A DNA stretch of 64,000 nt, taken from assembly GCF_900067135.1 (NCBI RefSeq), contig NZ_FJUR01000005.1, forward strand, positions 124,001-188,000. Reading direction: 5' to 3'. The DNA comes from Rhizobium sp. 9140 (GTDB taxonomy: Bacteria; Pseudomonadota; Alphaproteobacteria; Rhizobiales; Rhizobiaceae). Below, piece after piece: positions 33,347 to 42,947 of this stretch. A program made the position numbers and the translations under genes. The notes under the pieces are model-generated. The model was not told where the DNA came from, did not search any database, and saw only the letters and a program-made list of their open reading frames with translations. How positions within the stretch are numbered: the stretch's first letter is position 1; each line of letters begins with the position of its first letter.

Positions 33347-35782
33347 ATGGTTGCTTTGCGCTCATTTCGCTCCGCCGGCCCATCGTTCTCGGAACTCGTC
33401 CCTTATGCGGGGATCGTCGATAACGGAATAATTCTTCTCAAGGACGGCAGTCTGATGGCGGGTTGGTACTTTGCTGGCCCGGACTCTGAAAGTGCAACCG
33501 ACTTTGAACGCAATGAGCTGTCCCGGCAGATCAACGCGACCCTGTCGCGGCTGGGTTCGGGCTGGATGATCCAGGTCGAGGCGGTCCGCTTCCCGACTAT
33601 CGACTATCCTTCGGCTGACCGAAGCCATTTTCCCGACGCCGTTACGCGCATGATCGATGACGAGCGACGCAACCACTTCGCGCGGGAGCAAGGGCATTTC
33701 GAAAGCCGGCACGCCCTGATCATGACGTATCGACCGCCGGAACGACGCCGCTCCGGCCTGACCCGCTACATATACTCGGACACCGAAAGCCGCACGGCGA
33801 GCTATGCCGATACCGTGCTGGAGACGTTTCGGCGGTCGATTCGCGAGATCGAGCAATACCTTGGAAATTCGGTTTCGATTCAACGCATGCTCACCCGCGA
33901 GGTGCCGGAGCGTGGCGGCGCCAGGGTTGCCCGCTATGACGATCTTTTTCAGTTCATCCGTTTCACGATCACTGGCGAAAATCATCCCATTCGGCTGCCT
34001 GAAATCCCCATGTATCTCGACTGGCTGGTAACAGCGGAGATGGAGCACGGCCTCACTCCGCGGGTTGAGAATCGTTTCCTCGGCGTCGTGGCGATTGATG
34101 GACTACCGGCGGAGAGCTGGCCGGGTATCCTCAACAGCCTCGACCTGATGCCTCTGACCTATAGGTGGTCGTCACGCTTCATCTTCCTCGACGCCGAAGA
34201 AGCAAAGCAGCGGCTGGAGCGCACGCGCAAGAAATGGCAGCAGAAGGTTCGACCGTTTTTTGACCAGTTATTCCAAACGCAGTCCCGCTCGATTGATCAG
34301 GACGCAATGGCGATGGTCATGGAAACAGAGGACGCGATTGCCGAAGCGTCCTCACAGCTCGTGGCGTACGGCTACTATACGCCAGTGGTCATTCTCTTCG
34401 ACGAGAGACTGGAGGCTCTGCAGGAGAAGGCTGAAGCTGTCCGCCGCCTCATCCAGGCCGAAGGATTTGGTGCGCGCATCGAAACCCTGAACGCGACCGA
34501 CGCCTTTCTCGGAAGCCTGCCGGGGAACTGGTACTGCAACATTCGGGAGCCCTTGATCAACACCCGTAATCTGGCAGACCTCATCCCACTCAACTCGGTC
34601 TGGTCGGGAAGTCCGACGGCGCCATGCCCGTTTTATCCGCACGATGCGCCGCCGCTGATGCAGGTAGCGTCTGGTTCGACGCCGTTTCGGCTGAACCTGC
34701 ATGTCAACGACGTCGGCCACAGTCTGATTTTCGGTCCGACCGGCTCGGGCAAGTCCACCCTTCTTGCGCTGATCGCAGCGCAGTTTTGCCGCTATGAGCA
34801 AGCCCAGGTCTTCGCCTTTGACAAGGGTAACTCAATGCTGCCTCTAACGCTCGCTGTCGAGGGCGACCACTACGCGATCGGCGCCGAGGACGGGGAGGGT
34901 GCTAAACTCGCCTTCTGCCCGCTTTCGGATCTGTCGAGCGATGGGGATCGCGCCTGGGCATCCGAGTGGATCGAAACTCTCGTGGCCTTGCAGGGTGTTA
35001 CGATCAATCCGGACCATCGCAACGCCATTTCCAGGCAGATCGGCTTGATGGCCGCAGCGCCCGGCCGATCGCTTTCCGATTTCGTCAGTGGCGTCCAGGC
35101 GCGCGACATCAAGGACGCGCTTCATCACTATACGGTCGACGGGCCAATGGGACAGCTGCTCGACGCAGAGCATGATGGCCTGGCGCTCGGCCGCTTCCAA
35201 TGTTTCGAGATCGAACAGCTTATGAACATGGGTGAGCGAAACCTCGTGCCGGTCCTGACCTATCTGTTCCGCCGCATCGAGAAGCGCCTGGACGGTTCGC
35301 CGAGCCTGATCATCCTCGATGAGGCTTGGCTGATGCTGGGTCATCCGGTTTTCCGGGACAAGATCAGGGAGTGGCTCAAGGTTCTGAGAAAGGCCAATTG
35401 CGCCGTCATTCTCGCGACGCAATCGATCTCAGACGCCGAGCGTTCAGGCATTATCGACGTCCTGAAGGAATCCTGCCCGACCAAGATTTGCCTCCCAAAT
35501 GGTGCTGCCCGGGAAACCGGTACACGGGAGTTTTATGAGCGGATCGGCTTCAACGAACGGCAGATCGACATCGTCGCGAACGCCATCCCCAAGCGGGAAT
35601 ATTATGTGACCTCGCCAGACGGCCGCCGGCTTTTCGACATGTCACTTGGTCCGGTTACGCTGTCTTTCGTCGGCGCGTCCGGGAAATCCGACCTTGCCCG
35701 CATCCGGGCGCTTCAATCCGCCCATGGCAAGGAGTGGCCGGGGCAATGGCTCATCGAAAGGGGGATCAATCGCTATGCGTAA
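33347..35782 (+). CDS. trbE: TrbE, VirB4-type conjugation ATPase
   Basis: 811 residues. N-terminal CagE/TrbE domain (LVPYAGIVDNGIILLKDGSL, MAGWYFAGPDSES) and a C-terminal ATPase (Walker [16 protein letters not shown]; Walker B SLIILDEAWLML; later ILATQSISDAERSGIIDVL). The ATG at 33347 gives the conserved MVALRSFR start; an ATG just before it is also in frame. Energises pilus assembly and substrate transfer at the inner membrane. Confidence 0.94.
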   Translation: MVALRSFRSAGPSFSELVPYAGIVDNGIILLKDGSLMAGWYFAGPDSESATDFERNELSRQINATLSRLGSGWMIQVEAVRFPTIDYPSADRSHFPDAVTRMIDDERRNHFAREQGHFESRHALIMTYRPPERRRSGLTRYIYSDTESRTASYADTVLETFRRSIREIEQYLGNSVSIQRMLTREVPERGGARVARYDDLFQFIRFTITGENHPIRLPEIPMYLDWLVTAEMEHGLTPRVENRFLGVVAIDGLPAESWPGILNSLDLMPLTYRWSSRFIFLDAEEAKQRLERTRKKWQQKVRPFFDQLFQTQSRSIDQDAMAMVMETEDAIAEASSQLVAYGYYTPVVILFDERLEALQEKAEAVRRLIQAEGFGARIETLNATDAFLGSLPGNWYCNIREPLINTRNLADLIPLNSVWSGSPTAPCPFYPHDAPPLMQVASGSTPFRLNLHVNDVGHSLIFGPTGSGKSTLLALIAAQFCRYEQAQVFAFDKGNSMLPLTLAVEGDHYAIGAEDGEGAKLAFCPLSDLSSDGDRAWASEWIETLVALQGVTINPDHRNAISRQIGLMAAAPGRSLSDFVSGVQARDIKDALHHYTVDGPMGQLLDAEHDGLALGRFQCFEIEQLMNMGERNLVPVLTYLFRRIEKRLDGSPSLIILDEAWLMLGHPVFRDKIREWLKVLRKANCAVILATQSISDAERSGIIDVLKESCPTKICLPNGAARETGTREFYERIGFNERQIDIVANAIPKREYYVTSPDGRRLFDMSLGPVTLSFVGASGKSDLARIRALQSAHGKEWPGQWLIERGINRYA

Positions 35783-36584
35783 TGGCAGCCGGTTTCAAAA
35801 AACGCTTAGGGCAATCGCCACTGTCTCCATAAACCTCGGCCTCGCATTGTCACCGACTCTATCCTTCGCCGGCTCCGCGGCCGGCGGCGCTACAGAGTGG
35901 ACGCAGCTTCTCAATAATGGCGAGCTGATCTCGCTGGTCGGCCAATCCGGTACCCAGATCGAAAACCAGATCAAGCAGATCACCCAGCTTGCCGAGCAGA
36001 TTCAGAACCAGCTCAACATTTACCAGAACATGCTGCAGAACACTGCGCAGCTTCCAAACCATATCTGGGGAGAGGTCGAGAACGACCTCGATCAGCTGCG
36101 AGACCTCGTAGATCAAGGTCAAGGCATCGCGTTTCAAATGAGTAACGCGGACGACCTGCTGAAGCAGCGGTTCAAAAGCTACGCTGATCTAAAGACGAGC
36201 CTGCCTAATGCTGAGAGCTTCTCGTCGACCTATCAAACCTGGTCGACCACGAACCGGGATACGATTTCGAGTACTCTCAAAGCCGCAAGCCTGACCGCTG
36301 ATCAGTTTGACAGCGAAGAAGAGACGATGAGCGCGTTGCGCTCAATGTCGCAATCGGCCGACGGCCAGATGAAGGCCCTGCAGGTTGGCCATCAGATTGC
36401 TGCCCAACAGGTGGCCCAAATGCAGAAGCTTCGGGGGATTGTCTCGCAGCAGACGACAATGATGGGAACCTGGCTGCAAAGCGAACAGACCGACAAGGAT
36501 CTTGCCCAGGCTCGCCGCGAGAATTTCTTCAATGCCGATGTCCAGTCGGTCCCGACCGGGCAAAAAATGGAGCCGCGCTGGTGA
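35775..36584 (+). CDS. trbJ: TrbJ, VirB5-like minor pilus protein
   Basis: 269 residues. A Sec signal peptide (KTLRAIATVSINLGLALSPTLSFAG) precedes a helical, Gln-rich coiled-coil mature protein (QIENQIKQITQLAEQIQNQL, then QMKALQVGHQIAAQQVAQMQ). Overlaps trbE by eight bases. VirB5-type proteins sit at the pilus tip or assist assembly and are exported to the periplasm. Confidence 0.9.
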   Translation: MRNGSRFQKTLRAIATVSINLGLALSPTLSFAGSAAGGATEWTQLLNNGELISLVGQSGTQIENQIKQITQLAEQIQNQLNIYQNMLQNTAQLPNHIWGEVENDLDQLRDLVDQGQGIAFQMSNADDLLKQRFKSYADLKTSLPNAESFSSTYQTWSTTNRDTISSTLKAASLTADQFDSEEETMSALRSMSQSADGQMKALQVGHQIAAQQVAQMQKLRGIVSQQTTMMGTWLQSEQTDKDLAQARRENFFNADVQSVPTGQKMEPRW

Positions 36585-36784
36585 CCAGAACCGTTCTGAT
36601 CGTTTCCGTCCTTGCAGGCGGCTGCGCCCTCGTCGCTGTATCTGCCGTAATCTTTGCCCAAAACAGGACCACCGCTGCGCCTGAGATGAGCGGAGAGCAG
36701 CGCGCCGCACGTGAGAAGTTCTTCGGGACAGGCAAGGATCTGTCCCCGATTGAAAAGGGGCAGGAGATGCGGCCGAGATGGTGA
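36581..36784 (+). CDS. trbK: TrbK, entry-exclusion-type small protein
   Basis: 67 residues from a GTG overlapping the trbJ stop as GTGA. One hydrophobic N-terminal segment (VLIVSVLAGGCALVAVSAVIF) contains a Cys in a GGC context, followed by a charged tail ending KGQEMRPRW. In Ti and RP4, TrbK lies between trbJ and trbL and contributes to entry exclusion. Identity is mainly positional. Confidence 0.8.
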   Translation: MTRTVLIVSVLAGGCALVAVSAVIFAQNRTTAAPEMSGEQRAAREKFFGTGKDLSPIEKGQEMRPRW

Positions 36785-37959
36785 GGCGTGATTTGACGCG
36801 GATCTTCCTGCTTGCCGGCGCGACCTGCATTTTCTTGGCGGCACCGGCCATTGCACAGCAAGGTCAAGTCCTCACGGAATTGGAGAACCAGGTTTCCACG
36901 GCCGCAAAAGGCTGGGAAACCACCATTATGGATGCAGCACAGTCGCTGTTCTGGATCCTCGCCGGGATCGAAGTTGGCATCGCGGCGGTGTGGCTCGCGA
37001 CGCAGGCCGCCTCTCTCGACAGCTGGTTTGCCGAACTTGTCCGCCGCATCATGTTCATCGGCTTCTTCGCGTTCGTCCTGACCCAGGGGCCAACCTTTGC
37101 CAAGGCGGTTGTCGATAGCCTCTTTCAGATCGGCGCTGGCGGCGGATCCGCATCGCCCGCCGAAGTCTTCGACGCCGGGATCCGCGTTGCATCCCAGATG
37201 TCGGAGCAGGCGAAATTCGGGGTCTTCGAAGACAATGCGCTTGCAATCGCAGCTGTGCTCGCGATGGGCATCGTCGTTATCTGCTTCTCGCTCGTGGCTG
37301 CGATTTTCGTATCCGTTATGGTCGAGATGTATGTGGGGCTTCTCGCCGGCATGATCATGCTTGGACTGGGTGGATCGTCGTTCACCAAGGACTTCGCCAT
37401 TCGGTATCTTGTCTATGCCTTTGGCGTCGGCATGAAGCTGATGGCGCTCGTGATGATCGCCAAGATCGGCTCAAATGTTCTTCTTGGTCTCGCGCAGGCA
37501 CCGACGGCCGAATCCGATCAATTCATCACAACGCTGGCGATTGCCGGAATCTCCGTCGTTGTTTTCATAATCGCTCTGTATGTTCCCAACATCATTCAGG
37601 GCGTGGTGCAGGGGGCCTCCGTGTCCGGTGGGATGGAGACGATCCGCCACGGCGGCCAGGCCGCTTCGTTTGCGGCGGGCGGAGCCTTCCTCGGTGCTGG
37701 TGCCGTCGGAGCAGGGTTTGCGGCGGCGCAGGCTGCGAGGGCCGGAGGGGCCTCCGCATCGGGCGCGGCTCTTCGAGGCATGGGAGCCGGCTTCACATCC
37801 GGCGCAATGGCGGCCGGATCAGCAGCTAAGGATAAGGCGATCGGCTCTCCCGGCGCTTATGCCGGATCGATCTTGGGCCTCGCGAACGCCAAGCTTGATC
37901 AGGCTCGCGGCAAATCATCGTCCTCCACTCCGCCGCCAGAACGGCCGGATAAATCTTAA
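36778..37959 (+). CDS. trbL: TrbL, VirB6-like polytopic channel protein
   Basis: 393 residues. Signal-like start ([20 protein letters not shown]), then five or six membrane segments ([82 protein letters not shown]) and a Gly/Ala/Ser-rich C-terminal tail. Forms the inner-membrane core of the mating channel. Overlaps trbK by seven bases. Confidence 0.92.
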   Translation: MVRRDLTRIFLLAGATCIFLAAPAIAQQGQVLTELENQVSTAAKGWETTIMDAAQSLFWILAGIEVGIAAVWLATQAASLDSWFAELVRRIMFIGFFAFVLTQGPTFAKAVVDSLFQIGAGGGSASPAEVFDAGIRVASQMSEQAKFGVFEDNALAIAAVLAMGIVVICFSLVAAIFVSVMVEMYVGLLAGMIMLGLGGSSFTKDFAIRYLVYAFGVGMKLMALVMIAKIGSNVLLGLAQAPTAESDQFITTLAIAGISVVVFIIALYVPNIIQGVVQGASVSGGMETIRHGGQAASFAAGGAFLGAGAVGAGFAAAQAARAGGASASGAALRGMGAGFTSGAMAAGSAAKDKAIGSPGAYAGSILGLANAKLDQARGKSSSSTPPPERPDKS

Positions 37960-37979
37960 CAATCAGACAGGAAACGAGC

Positions 37980-38642
37980 ATGGCAGCGCAACGCGCACCG
38001 GATAATCCATATCTTGCGGCGAGACAGGAATGGTCTGAGCGGTATGGCTCCTACGTGAGAGCCGCCTCTGCATGGAGGGCTGTCGGAATCTTGAGCCTGG
38101 CTATGGCCGTCATAGGTTTCGGCTATGCGCTGTATCTGAGCACGCAAGTGAAACTTGTGCCCTACATCGTCGAGGTCGACAAGCTCGGCAACACAGTGTC
38201 GGGAGGTTTCCCGCAACAGATCGAATATGCCGACGCCCGGGTCGTGCGCGCCACGCTGGGGAATTTCGTTGCAAGCTTTCGCTCCATTACACCCGATGCG
38301 GTGGTTCAAAAGCAATATATCGACCGCACTTACGCACTGCTGCGGACAAGTGATCCCTCGACGCAAAAGGTCAATGCCTGGTTCCGCGGAAACTCGCCTT
38401 TTGAAAAGGCCGTGAATGCGACCATTGCGATTGAGGTGAACAACATCGTCGCACTCTCCAACCAGACTTATCAGATCGACTGGACAGAATACGAGCGTGA
38501 CCGGAAGGGCAAGGAAGTCGCAACTCGCCGGTTCCGCGGCATCGCCACCGTCGCGATCACTTCACCGCAGGACGAAGCAACAATCCGGCTCAACCCGATC
38601 GGGGTGTACGTGACCGACTTCGACTGGACCGCACAACTCTAA
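37980..38642 (+). CDS. trbF: TrbF, VirB8-like bitopic protein
   Basis: 220 residues: cytoplasmic N-terminus with [18 protein letters not shown], one membrane segment ([18 protein letters not shown]), and a periplasmic NTF2-like VirB8 fold ([49 protein letters not shown]). Nucleates the channel at the inner membrane. AGGAAACG lies upstream of the ATG. Confidence 0.93.
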   Translation: MAAQRAPDNPYLAARQEWSERYGSYVRAASAWRAVGILSLAMAVIGFGYALYLSTQVKLVPYIVEVDKLGNTVSGGFPQQIEYADARVVRATLGNFVASFRSITPDAVVQKQYIDRTYALLRTSDPSTQKVNAWFRGNSPFEKAVNATIAIEVNNIVALSNQTYQIDWTEYERDRKGKEVATRRFRGIATVAITSPQDEATIRLNPIGVYVTDFDWTAQL

Positions 38643-38657
38643 GGGCAGGGAAATGCA

Positions 38658-39488
38658 ATGGGGACCCTATACGGATATGCAGCGGTTGGCTGCTTGCTTG
38701 CACTGGGCGTAACGGCCGGCGCACCGACGCCGGCGCTTTCGCAAAGCCTGACCAACAACGAGGTGAAAGGCACCAATCTGTCCGGAAAATGGCGCGGTCA
38801 GGCGGGATTGGTCACGCGCGGCCCAGATGGGAAGGTGATCTTCCTCTTCGGCGAGACCCAACCGTCTGTCGTATGTTCACCTCTTCAAGTCTGCGATATC
38901 GAGCTACAAGGTGGGGAGATCGTCCGCGATGTTCTGGTTGGCGATACTGTTCGATGGAAGGTCGAGCCGGCTACATCGGGCGCCGCGACCGGGCAAGCAA
39001 TCCATCTGATCGTCAAGCCCTCCGAACCCGGCCTGGTAACCTCGATGGTCGTCACGACATCTCGGCGGACGTATCATATCCAGCTGAAATCGCATCCCAG
39101 CCAATACATGGCACGCGTCGGCTTCGAATATCCGGAGGATGCGTCGACCAAGCTTTCGGACATCAATGCCAGGATCCAGTCGATGAGTGGACCGGGCGGC
39201 GGCGTACCGCCGGAACAGCTGGCGTTTTCCTACTCATTGAGCGGCAGCGCGCCTTGGCGACCAAAGCGGGTCTATTCCGATGGCCAGAAGACCTACATCC
39301 AGTTCCCGCGCGCAATTTCCGGTCAGGACGCGCCCGTTCTCTTCGTCGTTTCGGGAGGACAAAACCGCATCGTCAACTACCGGCTGAAGAATGACATGAT
39401 GATCGTCGACTACAATATCGACAAGGCCGTGCTGTTATCGGGAGTTGGCTGGAGGCAGCAGAAAATCACCATCCGGCGGGGAGGCTGA
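38658..39488 (+). CDS. trbG: TrbG, VirB9-like outer-membrane-complex protein
   Basis: 276 residues. Signal peptide ([21 protein letters not shown]), then the VirB9/CagX domains: [37 protein letters not shown] and, near the end, [15 protein letters not shown] with [14 protein letters not shown] strands. Part of the periplasm-spanning core with TrbH and TrbI. Confidence 0.93.
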   Translation: MGTLYGYAAVGCLLALGVTAGAPTPALSQSLTNNEVKGTNLSGKWRGQAGLVTRGPDGKVIFLFGETQPSVVCSPLQVCDIELQGGEIVRDVLVGDTVRWKVEPATSGAATGQAIHLIVKPSEPGLVTSMVVTTSRRTYHIQLKSHPSQYMARVGFEYPEDASTKLSDINARIQSMSGPGGGVPPEQLAFSYSLSGSAPWRPKRVYSDGQKTYIQFPRAISGQDAPVLFVVSGGQNRIVNYRLKNDMMIVDYNIDKAVLLSGVGWRQQKITIRRGG

Positions 39489-39491
39489 AAC

Positions 39492-39938
39492 ATGTTGCGT
39501 CGCTGCCTTCTGCCGATTGCCTTTTGCCTGAGCCTTGCGGGTTGTCAAAGCGCAACCGACGGTCTGACCACAAGCGCCGCCTCCGTTGACGTTACGGAGC
39601 CGGCAGCGAGCGCGATTGCCGGTGATATGGCGGGGCGCTTTGCCGAGCAGGCCGGATCGACCGCTACGCCGATCAGGCTCAAGAAGGATAGTTCCGATTT
39701 TGCCGTCTCACTGGAATCTGCGCTGAAGGGATGGGGGTTCTCCATCATTGGCGACGAAAAGGCCACAAGCGCGAAAGACGGGCCCAAGCCTGTCGAGGTG
39801 GCTTATTCGATTGTCGCCTCCGATGGACAGGTCCTCGTCAGGTTGTCGACGGACACGCTTGAGCTCGGGCGTGCGTACTCCGTCACCAACGGCGTCGCGA
39901 CGCCTGCAAGCCCGCTTTCTTTGATGAAGCGCAACTGA
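39492..39938 (+). CDS. trbH: TrbH, conjugation lipoprotein (VirB7-like role)
   Basis: 148 residues. Short lipoprotein signal (MLRRCLLPIAFCLSLAGCQS) with lipidated Cys at 18. The rest is a small periplasmic domain (ESALKGWGFSIIGDE, YSIVASDGQVLVRLS). Lies between trbG and trbI as in Ti plasmids; probably stabilises TrbG at the outer membrane. Confidence 0.9.
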   Translation: MLRRCLLPIAFCLSLAGCQSATDGLTTSAASVDVTEPAASAIAGDMAGRFAEQAGSTATPIRLKKDSSDFAVSLESALKGWGFSIIGDEKATSAKDGPKPVEVAYSIVASDGQVLVRLSTDTLELGRAYSVTNGVATPASPLSLMKRN

Positions 39939-39951
39939 GGCGGAAACGATC

Positions 39952-41250
39952 ATGGTCCAATCTCTTCAGTTGGGAACAAACGGCTCTGCCGACACCCAGG
40001 GGATGAAGCGCCTCAATCGCGTCCCACTCTTTCTCGGTATCGGCATCGCGGTCGTTTTTCTTGCAGTGCTCGTGTACGGGCTCTCCTCCCGTGGGCTTCG
40101 CTTCGGTCATGACCTTCCGAATGAAGCCGGATCGAATAGTCCGGCGTCCAGTTTTGCGGAACAGATGAAGCGGGGTGTGAAGGATGGTATTATCGGTGAT
40201 CAGGAGGAACAGCCTGTCTTCCAGCCCACCCCCGACACGAGCAGGACGGTCGTCAACCAACCTGTTGAAGCCGAAGCTAAAGAGGAACCTCGCGACACCC
40301 GACGGCCACGCATGGAATCGGATGAGGAATGGAACGCCCGCATGCTGCGCGAGCAGCGAGAACAGATCGCGCGCGAGCAGCAGCGACAGCGCATGGCGAG
40401 CCTTCAGGCAAAAGGCGCCGCCATCGACTCGCCGTTGAAGGTCGACATATCGGACATTGCCGCAAAGGGAGGCCATGCCGACAGCACGACTGAGCGCACA
40501 CAGGGAACGACGGGTCCAAGCGGTGCCTCAGATCTTTATGCTGCAGCGTTGAGAGGGGGCATAGCTGGACAAGCCGGGGATCCCAACGGCCAGGCTTCGA
40601 AAGAGGATTTCTTCAATGCTGACATCAAAGAGCTTGGCTACCTGCCCAATCAGGTCGTGCTGCAGCAGTCTCGATACGAATTGAAGCGTGGCTCAGTCAT
40701 TCCCGCTACCTTGATCACCGGCATCAATTCGGACCTACCTGGCCGGATCACTGCCCAGGTGAGCCAGAATGTCTATGACAGCGCGACGGGTCACTTCCTG
40801 CTGGTGCCGCAGGGGACGAAACTCTTTGGACGCTATGACAGCAAGGTTTCCTTTGGCCAGAGTCGAGTCCTCGTGGTCTGGACCGACATCATCTTCCCGA
40901 ATGGGTCTACGCTGCAGATCGGCGGCATGGCAGGGACCGACTCTGAGGGGTATAGCGGCTTCCGCGATAAGGTGGACAATCATTATCTGCGGACATTCGG
41001 CTCCGCTGCGCTCGTCGCTCTCATCGGGACAGGCATCGACATGGCGGTACCGGAAAGCTCGACACTTGCCACTCAGGATACGGCGTCGGATGCAGCCCGG
41101 CGAAATTTCGCGGAAACTTTTGGTCGGGTTGCCGAGCAAACGATCTCTAAAAACCTGAATGTGCAGCCGACGATCAACATTAGGCCGGGCTACCGGTTCA
41201 ACGTGATCGTAGATCAGGACGTCATTTTCCCGAACCTTTATTCGAACTAA
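39952..41250 (+). CDS. trbI: TrbI, VirB10-like core protein
   Basis: 432 residues. Cytoplasmic start, one membrane segment (VPLFLGIGIAVVFLAVLVYGL), a Pro/Arg/Glu/Gln-rich periplasmic linker and the C-terminal VirB10 beta-barrel domain (LKRGSVIPATLITGINSDLP, VPQGTKLFGRYDSKVSFGQ, LGGMAGTDSEGYSGFRDKVD-like segment, RPGYRFNVIVDQDV). Links inner and outer membranes. Last gene of the trb operon. Confidence 0.94.
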   Translation: MVQSLQLGTNGSADTQGMKRLNRVPLFLGIGIAVVFLAVLVYGLSSRGLRFGHDLPNEAGSNSPASSFAEQMKRGVKDGIIGDQEEQPVFQPTPDTSRTVVNQPVEAEAKEEPRDTRRPRMESDEEWNARMLREQREQIAREQQRQRMASLQAKGAAIDSPLKVDISDIAAKGGHADSTTERTQGTTGPSGASDLYAAALRGGIAGQAGDPNGQASKEDFFNADIKELGYLPNQVVLQQSRYELKRGSVIPATLITGINSDLPGRITAQVSQNVYDSATGHFLLVPQGTKLFGRYDSKVSFGQSRVLVVWTDIIFPNGSTLQIGGMAGTDSEGYSGFRDKVDNHYLRTFGSAALVALIGTGIDMAVPESSTLATQDTASDAARRNFAETFGRVAEQTISKNLNVQPTINIRPGYRFNVIVDQDVIFPNLYSN

Positions 41251-41408
41251 AAATGACTGGCCAGCCTCCGGCCTCGTTGCGCTTCACTCAATTTACCGAG
41301 TCAAATGGGAACCGTGTTAATTGAGGTGCAGATTTTGGTACGGCTGCCAAATCATTACCTTTGATATTGTCGTTCGCTCCAGGATTCATAAATGCTTGAC
41401 TTGCGCAT

Positions 41409-41443
41409 AAACCTGTTGCCAAATTGTGATTGGCAACAGGTTT
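41409..41443. repeat. 14-bp perfect inverted repeat before the serine recombinase gene
   Basis: AAACCTGTTGCCAA - ATTGTGA - TTGGCAACAGGTTT, ending 12 bases before the recombinase ATG. There is no T-run beyond it, so it looks more like a binding or crossover site than a terminator, although it does lie 159 bases past trbI. Confidence 0.75.
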
Positions 41444-41455
41444 ATGTAGCAGAAC

Positions 41456-42106
41456 ATGTTAATCGGCTACGCGCGGATTTCGAAGAACGACGGCCAGGAG
41501 GCGGCAACCCAGATAGAGGCGCTCTGGGAAGCCGGTTGCGAACGTGTATTTGATGAAAAGGCATCAGGTGCTCGATGGGATCGGCCTGAGCTTCATCGGT
41601 TGCTTGACCAGCTGCGCGACGGAGACACCCTCGTCGTCTGGAAACTCGACCGACTCTCCCGTTCGCTGAAGGATCTTCTCCATATCCTGGACAAGGTGGA
41701 AGCAGCCGGCGCCAGCTTCCGGTCGTTGACCGAAGCCGTGGACACTTCGGGCCCGGCGGGTCGCATGATGATGAAGATGCTCGGGGCATTTGCCGAATTC
41801 GAGCGCGCCATGGTACGCGAAAGAACTCGCGCGGGATTGAATTCTGCTCGTGAACAAGGCCGCGTTGGAGGCCGACCGCCGAAATTCAATGATGAACAGC
41901 GCGCAGAAATCATCGACATGCTCGAGGCCGGCCGGAAACCGGCCGATGTGGCACGGCTGTTTCGTGTGCATCGAGCAACCATTGCGCGGCTGACGGCAGC
42001 GATGAAGTTTGAACAGGATGAAGATTCGGACGAGGCGCGTACGGTCGGGGTTTCCTTGCTGTCGCCCAAATCCAGCGCGGACAGGAGACCTCCCCATGTT
42101 AAATGA
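41456..42106 (+). CDS. Serine recombinase (resolvase/invertase family)
   Basis: 216 residues. MLIGYARISKNDGQE with Ser9 as likely nucleophile, DEKASGARWDRPELHRLLD, VWKLDRLSRSLKDLL, FAEFERAMVRERTRAGL, and a C-terminal helix-turn-helix (GRKPADVARLFRVHRATIARL). It may act as a plasmid multimer resolvase or be a leftover mobile-element gene. Directly preceded by the 14-bp palindrome. Overlaps the downstream methyltransferase gene by 11 bases, an unusual pairing. Confidence 0.9.
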   Translation: MLIGYARISKNDGQEAATQIEALWEAGCERVFDEKASGARWDRPELHRLLDQLRDGDTLVVWKLDRLSRSLKDLLHILDKVEAAGASFRSLTEAVDTSGPAGRMMMKMLGAFAEFERAMVRERTRAGLNSAREQGRVGGRPPKFNDEQRAEIIDMLEAGRKPADVARLFRVHRATIARLTAAMKFEQDEDSDEARTVGVSLLSPKSSADRRPPHVK

Positions 42107-42947
42107 GCGAGCCAGCATCGAAGAAATCAGAGGGTTTTATGCCCGCCTCATGGCGGCGGCCAGCAGATCGTCTGATCCGCGGCTTGAGAGAGCTTTCGAG
42201 GCTGTCCCTCGCGAAGCTTTTTTCCCTCCCGGCCCTTGGAAAGTCATGGTTAACCTCCGGTACTTTGAGACGCCGAGCGCTGATCCAGTCTACCTCTATC
42301 AAAATGCCCTCGTGGCGCTGGATGCACAAAAGGGGATCAATAACGGCGAACCTTCGCTTCATGCGGCATGGATAGGAGCGGTAGCGCCACAGCGCGGGGA
42401 GGCCGTCACGCATGTCGGCGCAGGAACCGGGTATTACACCGCGATCCTGTCAATGCTCGTCTTGCCCACAGGCAAGGTTACCGCATTCGAAATCGACGGG
42501 AACCTGGCCGGAGAGGCCACGCAGAACCTCGAACCGTTTGAAGGCGTAGATGTCATCACGGGTGATGCTACGAGGAAGCGGTTGCCGCTGTCGGACGTGA
42601 TCTACGTGAACGCCGGCGTGGCCGCACCGCCGACCGAGTGGTTAAGGGCGCTGAAGCCCGGCGGACGGATGATCTTTCCGTGGCGACCGAGCGAGGAGGT
42701 CGCGCTGACATTGCTGGTGCGGGCAGAAAACGGGGGCTTTAGCGTCACACCCCTGATGCCTGCCTGGTTTATTCCATGCGTGGGCGCGTCGAGGGAGGTC
42801 ACTGCTTCCATGTTGCCAGCCAGTTTTCCGGAAGCTCGGTCCATTCGCTCGCTGTGGAGAACGGCCGATCGCGCCCCTGACGAAAGCGCGATAGCCATCT
42901 ATCCCGACGTTTGGTTCTCCACCGAGCCTGCCAGTGCGATCCATTGA
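42096..42947 (+). CDS. SAM-dependent methyltransferase (isoaspartate O-methyltransferase-like)
   Basis: 283 residues. N-terminal ARLMAAASRSSDPRLERAFEAVPREAFFP and the SAM motif I AVTHVGAGTGYYTAILSML at about 104-122, then VTAFEIDGNLAGEA and ADVIYVN-like motif II/III (DVIYVNAGVAAPPTEWLRALKPGGRMIFPW). Similar to PCMT-type enzymes but with an extended C-terminus. AGGAG lies upstream of the ATG. Target unknown. Translationally coupled to the serine recombinase gene. Confidence 0.8.
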   Translation: MLNERASIEEIRGFYARLMAAASRSSDPRLERAFEAVPREAFFPPGPWKVMVNLRYFETPSADPVYLYQNALVALDAQKGINNGEPSLHAAWIGAVAPQRGEAVTHVGAGTGYYTAILSMLVLPTGKVTAFEIDGNLAGEATQNLEPFEGVDVITGDATRKRLPLSDVIYVNAGVAAPPTEWLRALKPGGRMIFPWRPSEEVALTLLVRAENGGFSVTPLMPAWFIPCVGASREVTASMLPASFPEARSIRSLWRTADRAPDESAIAIYPDVWFSTEPASAIH

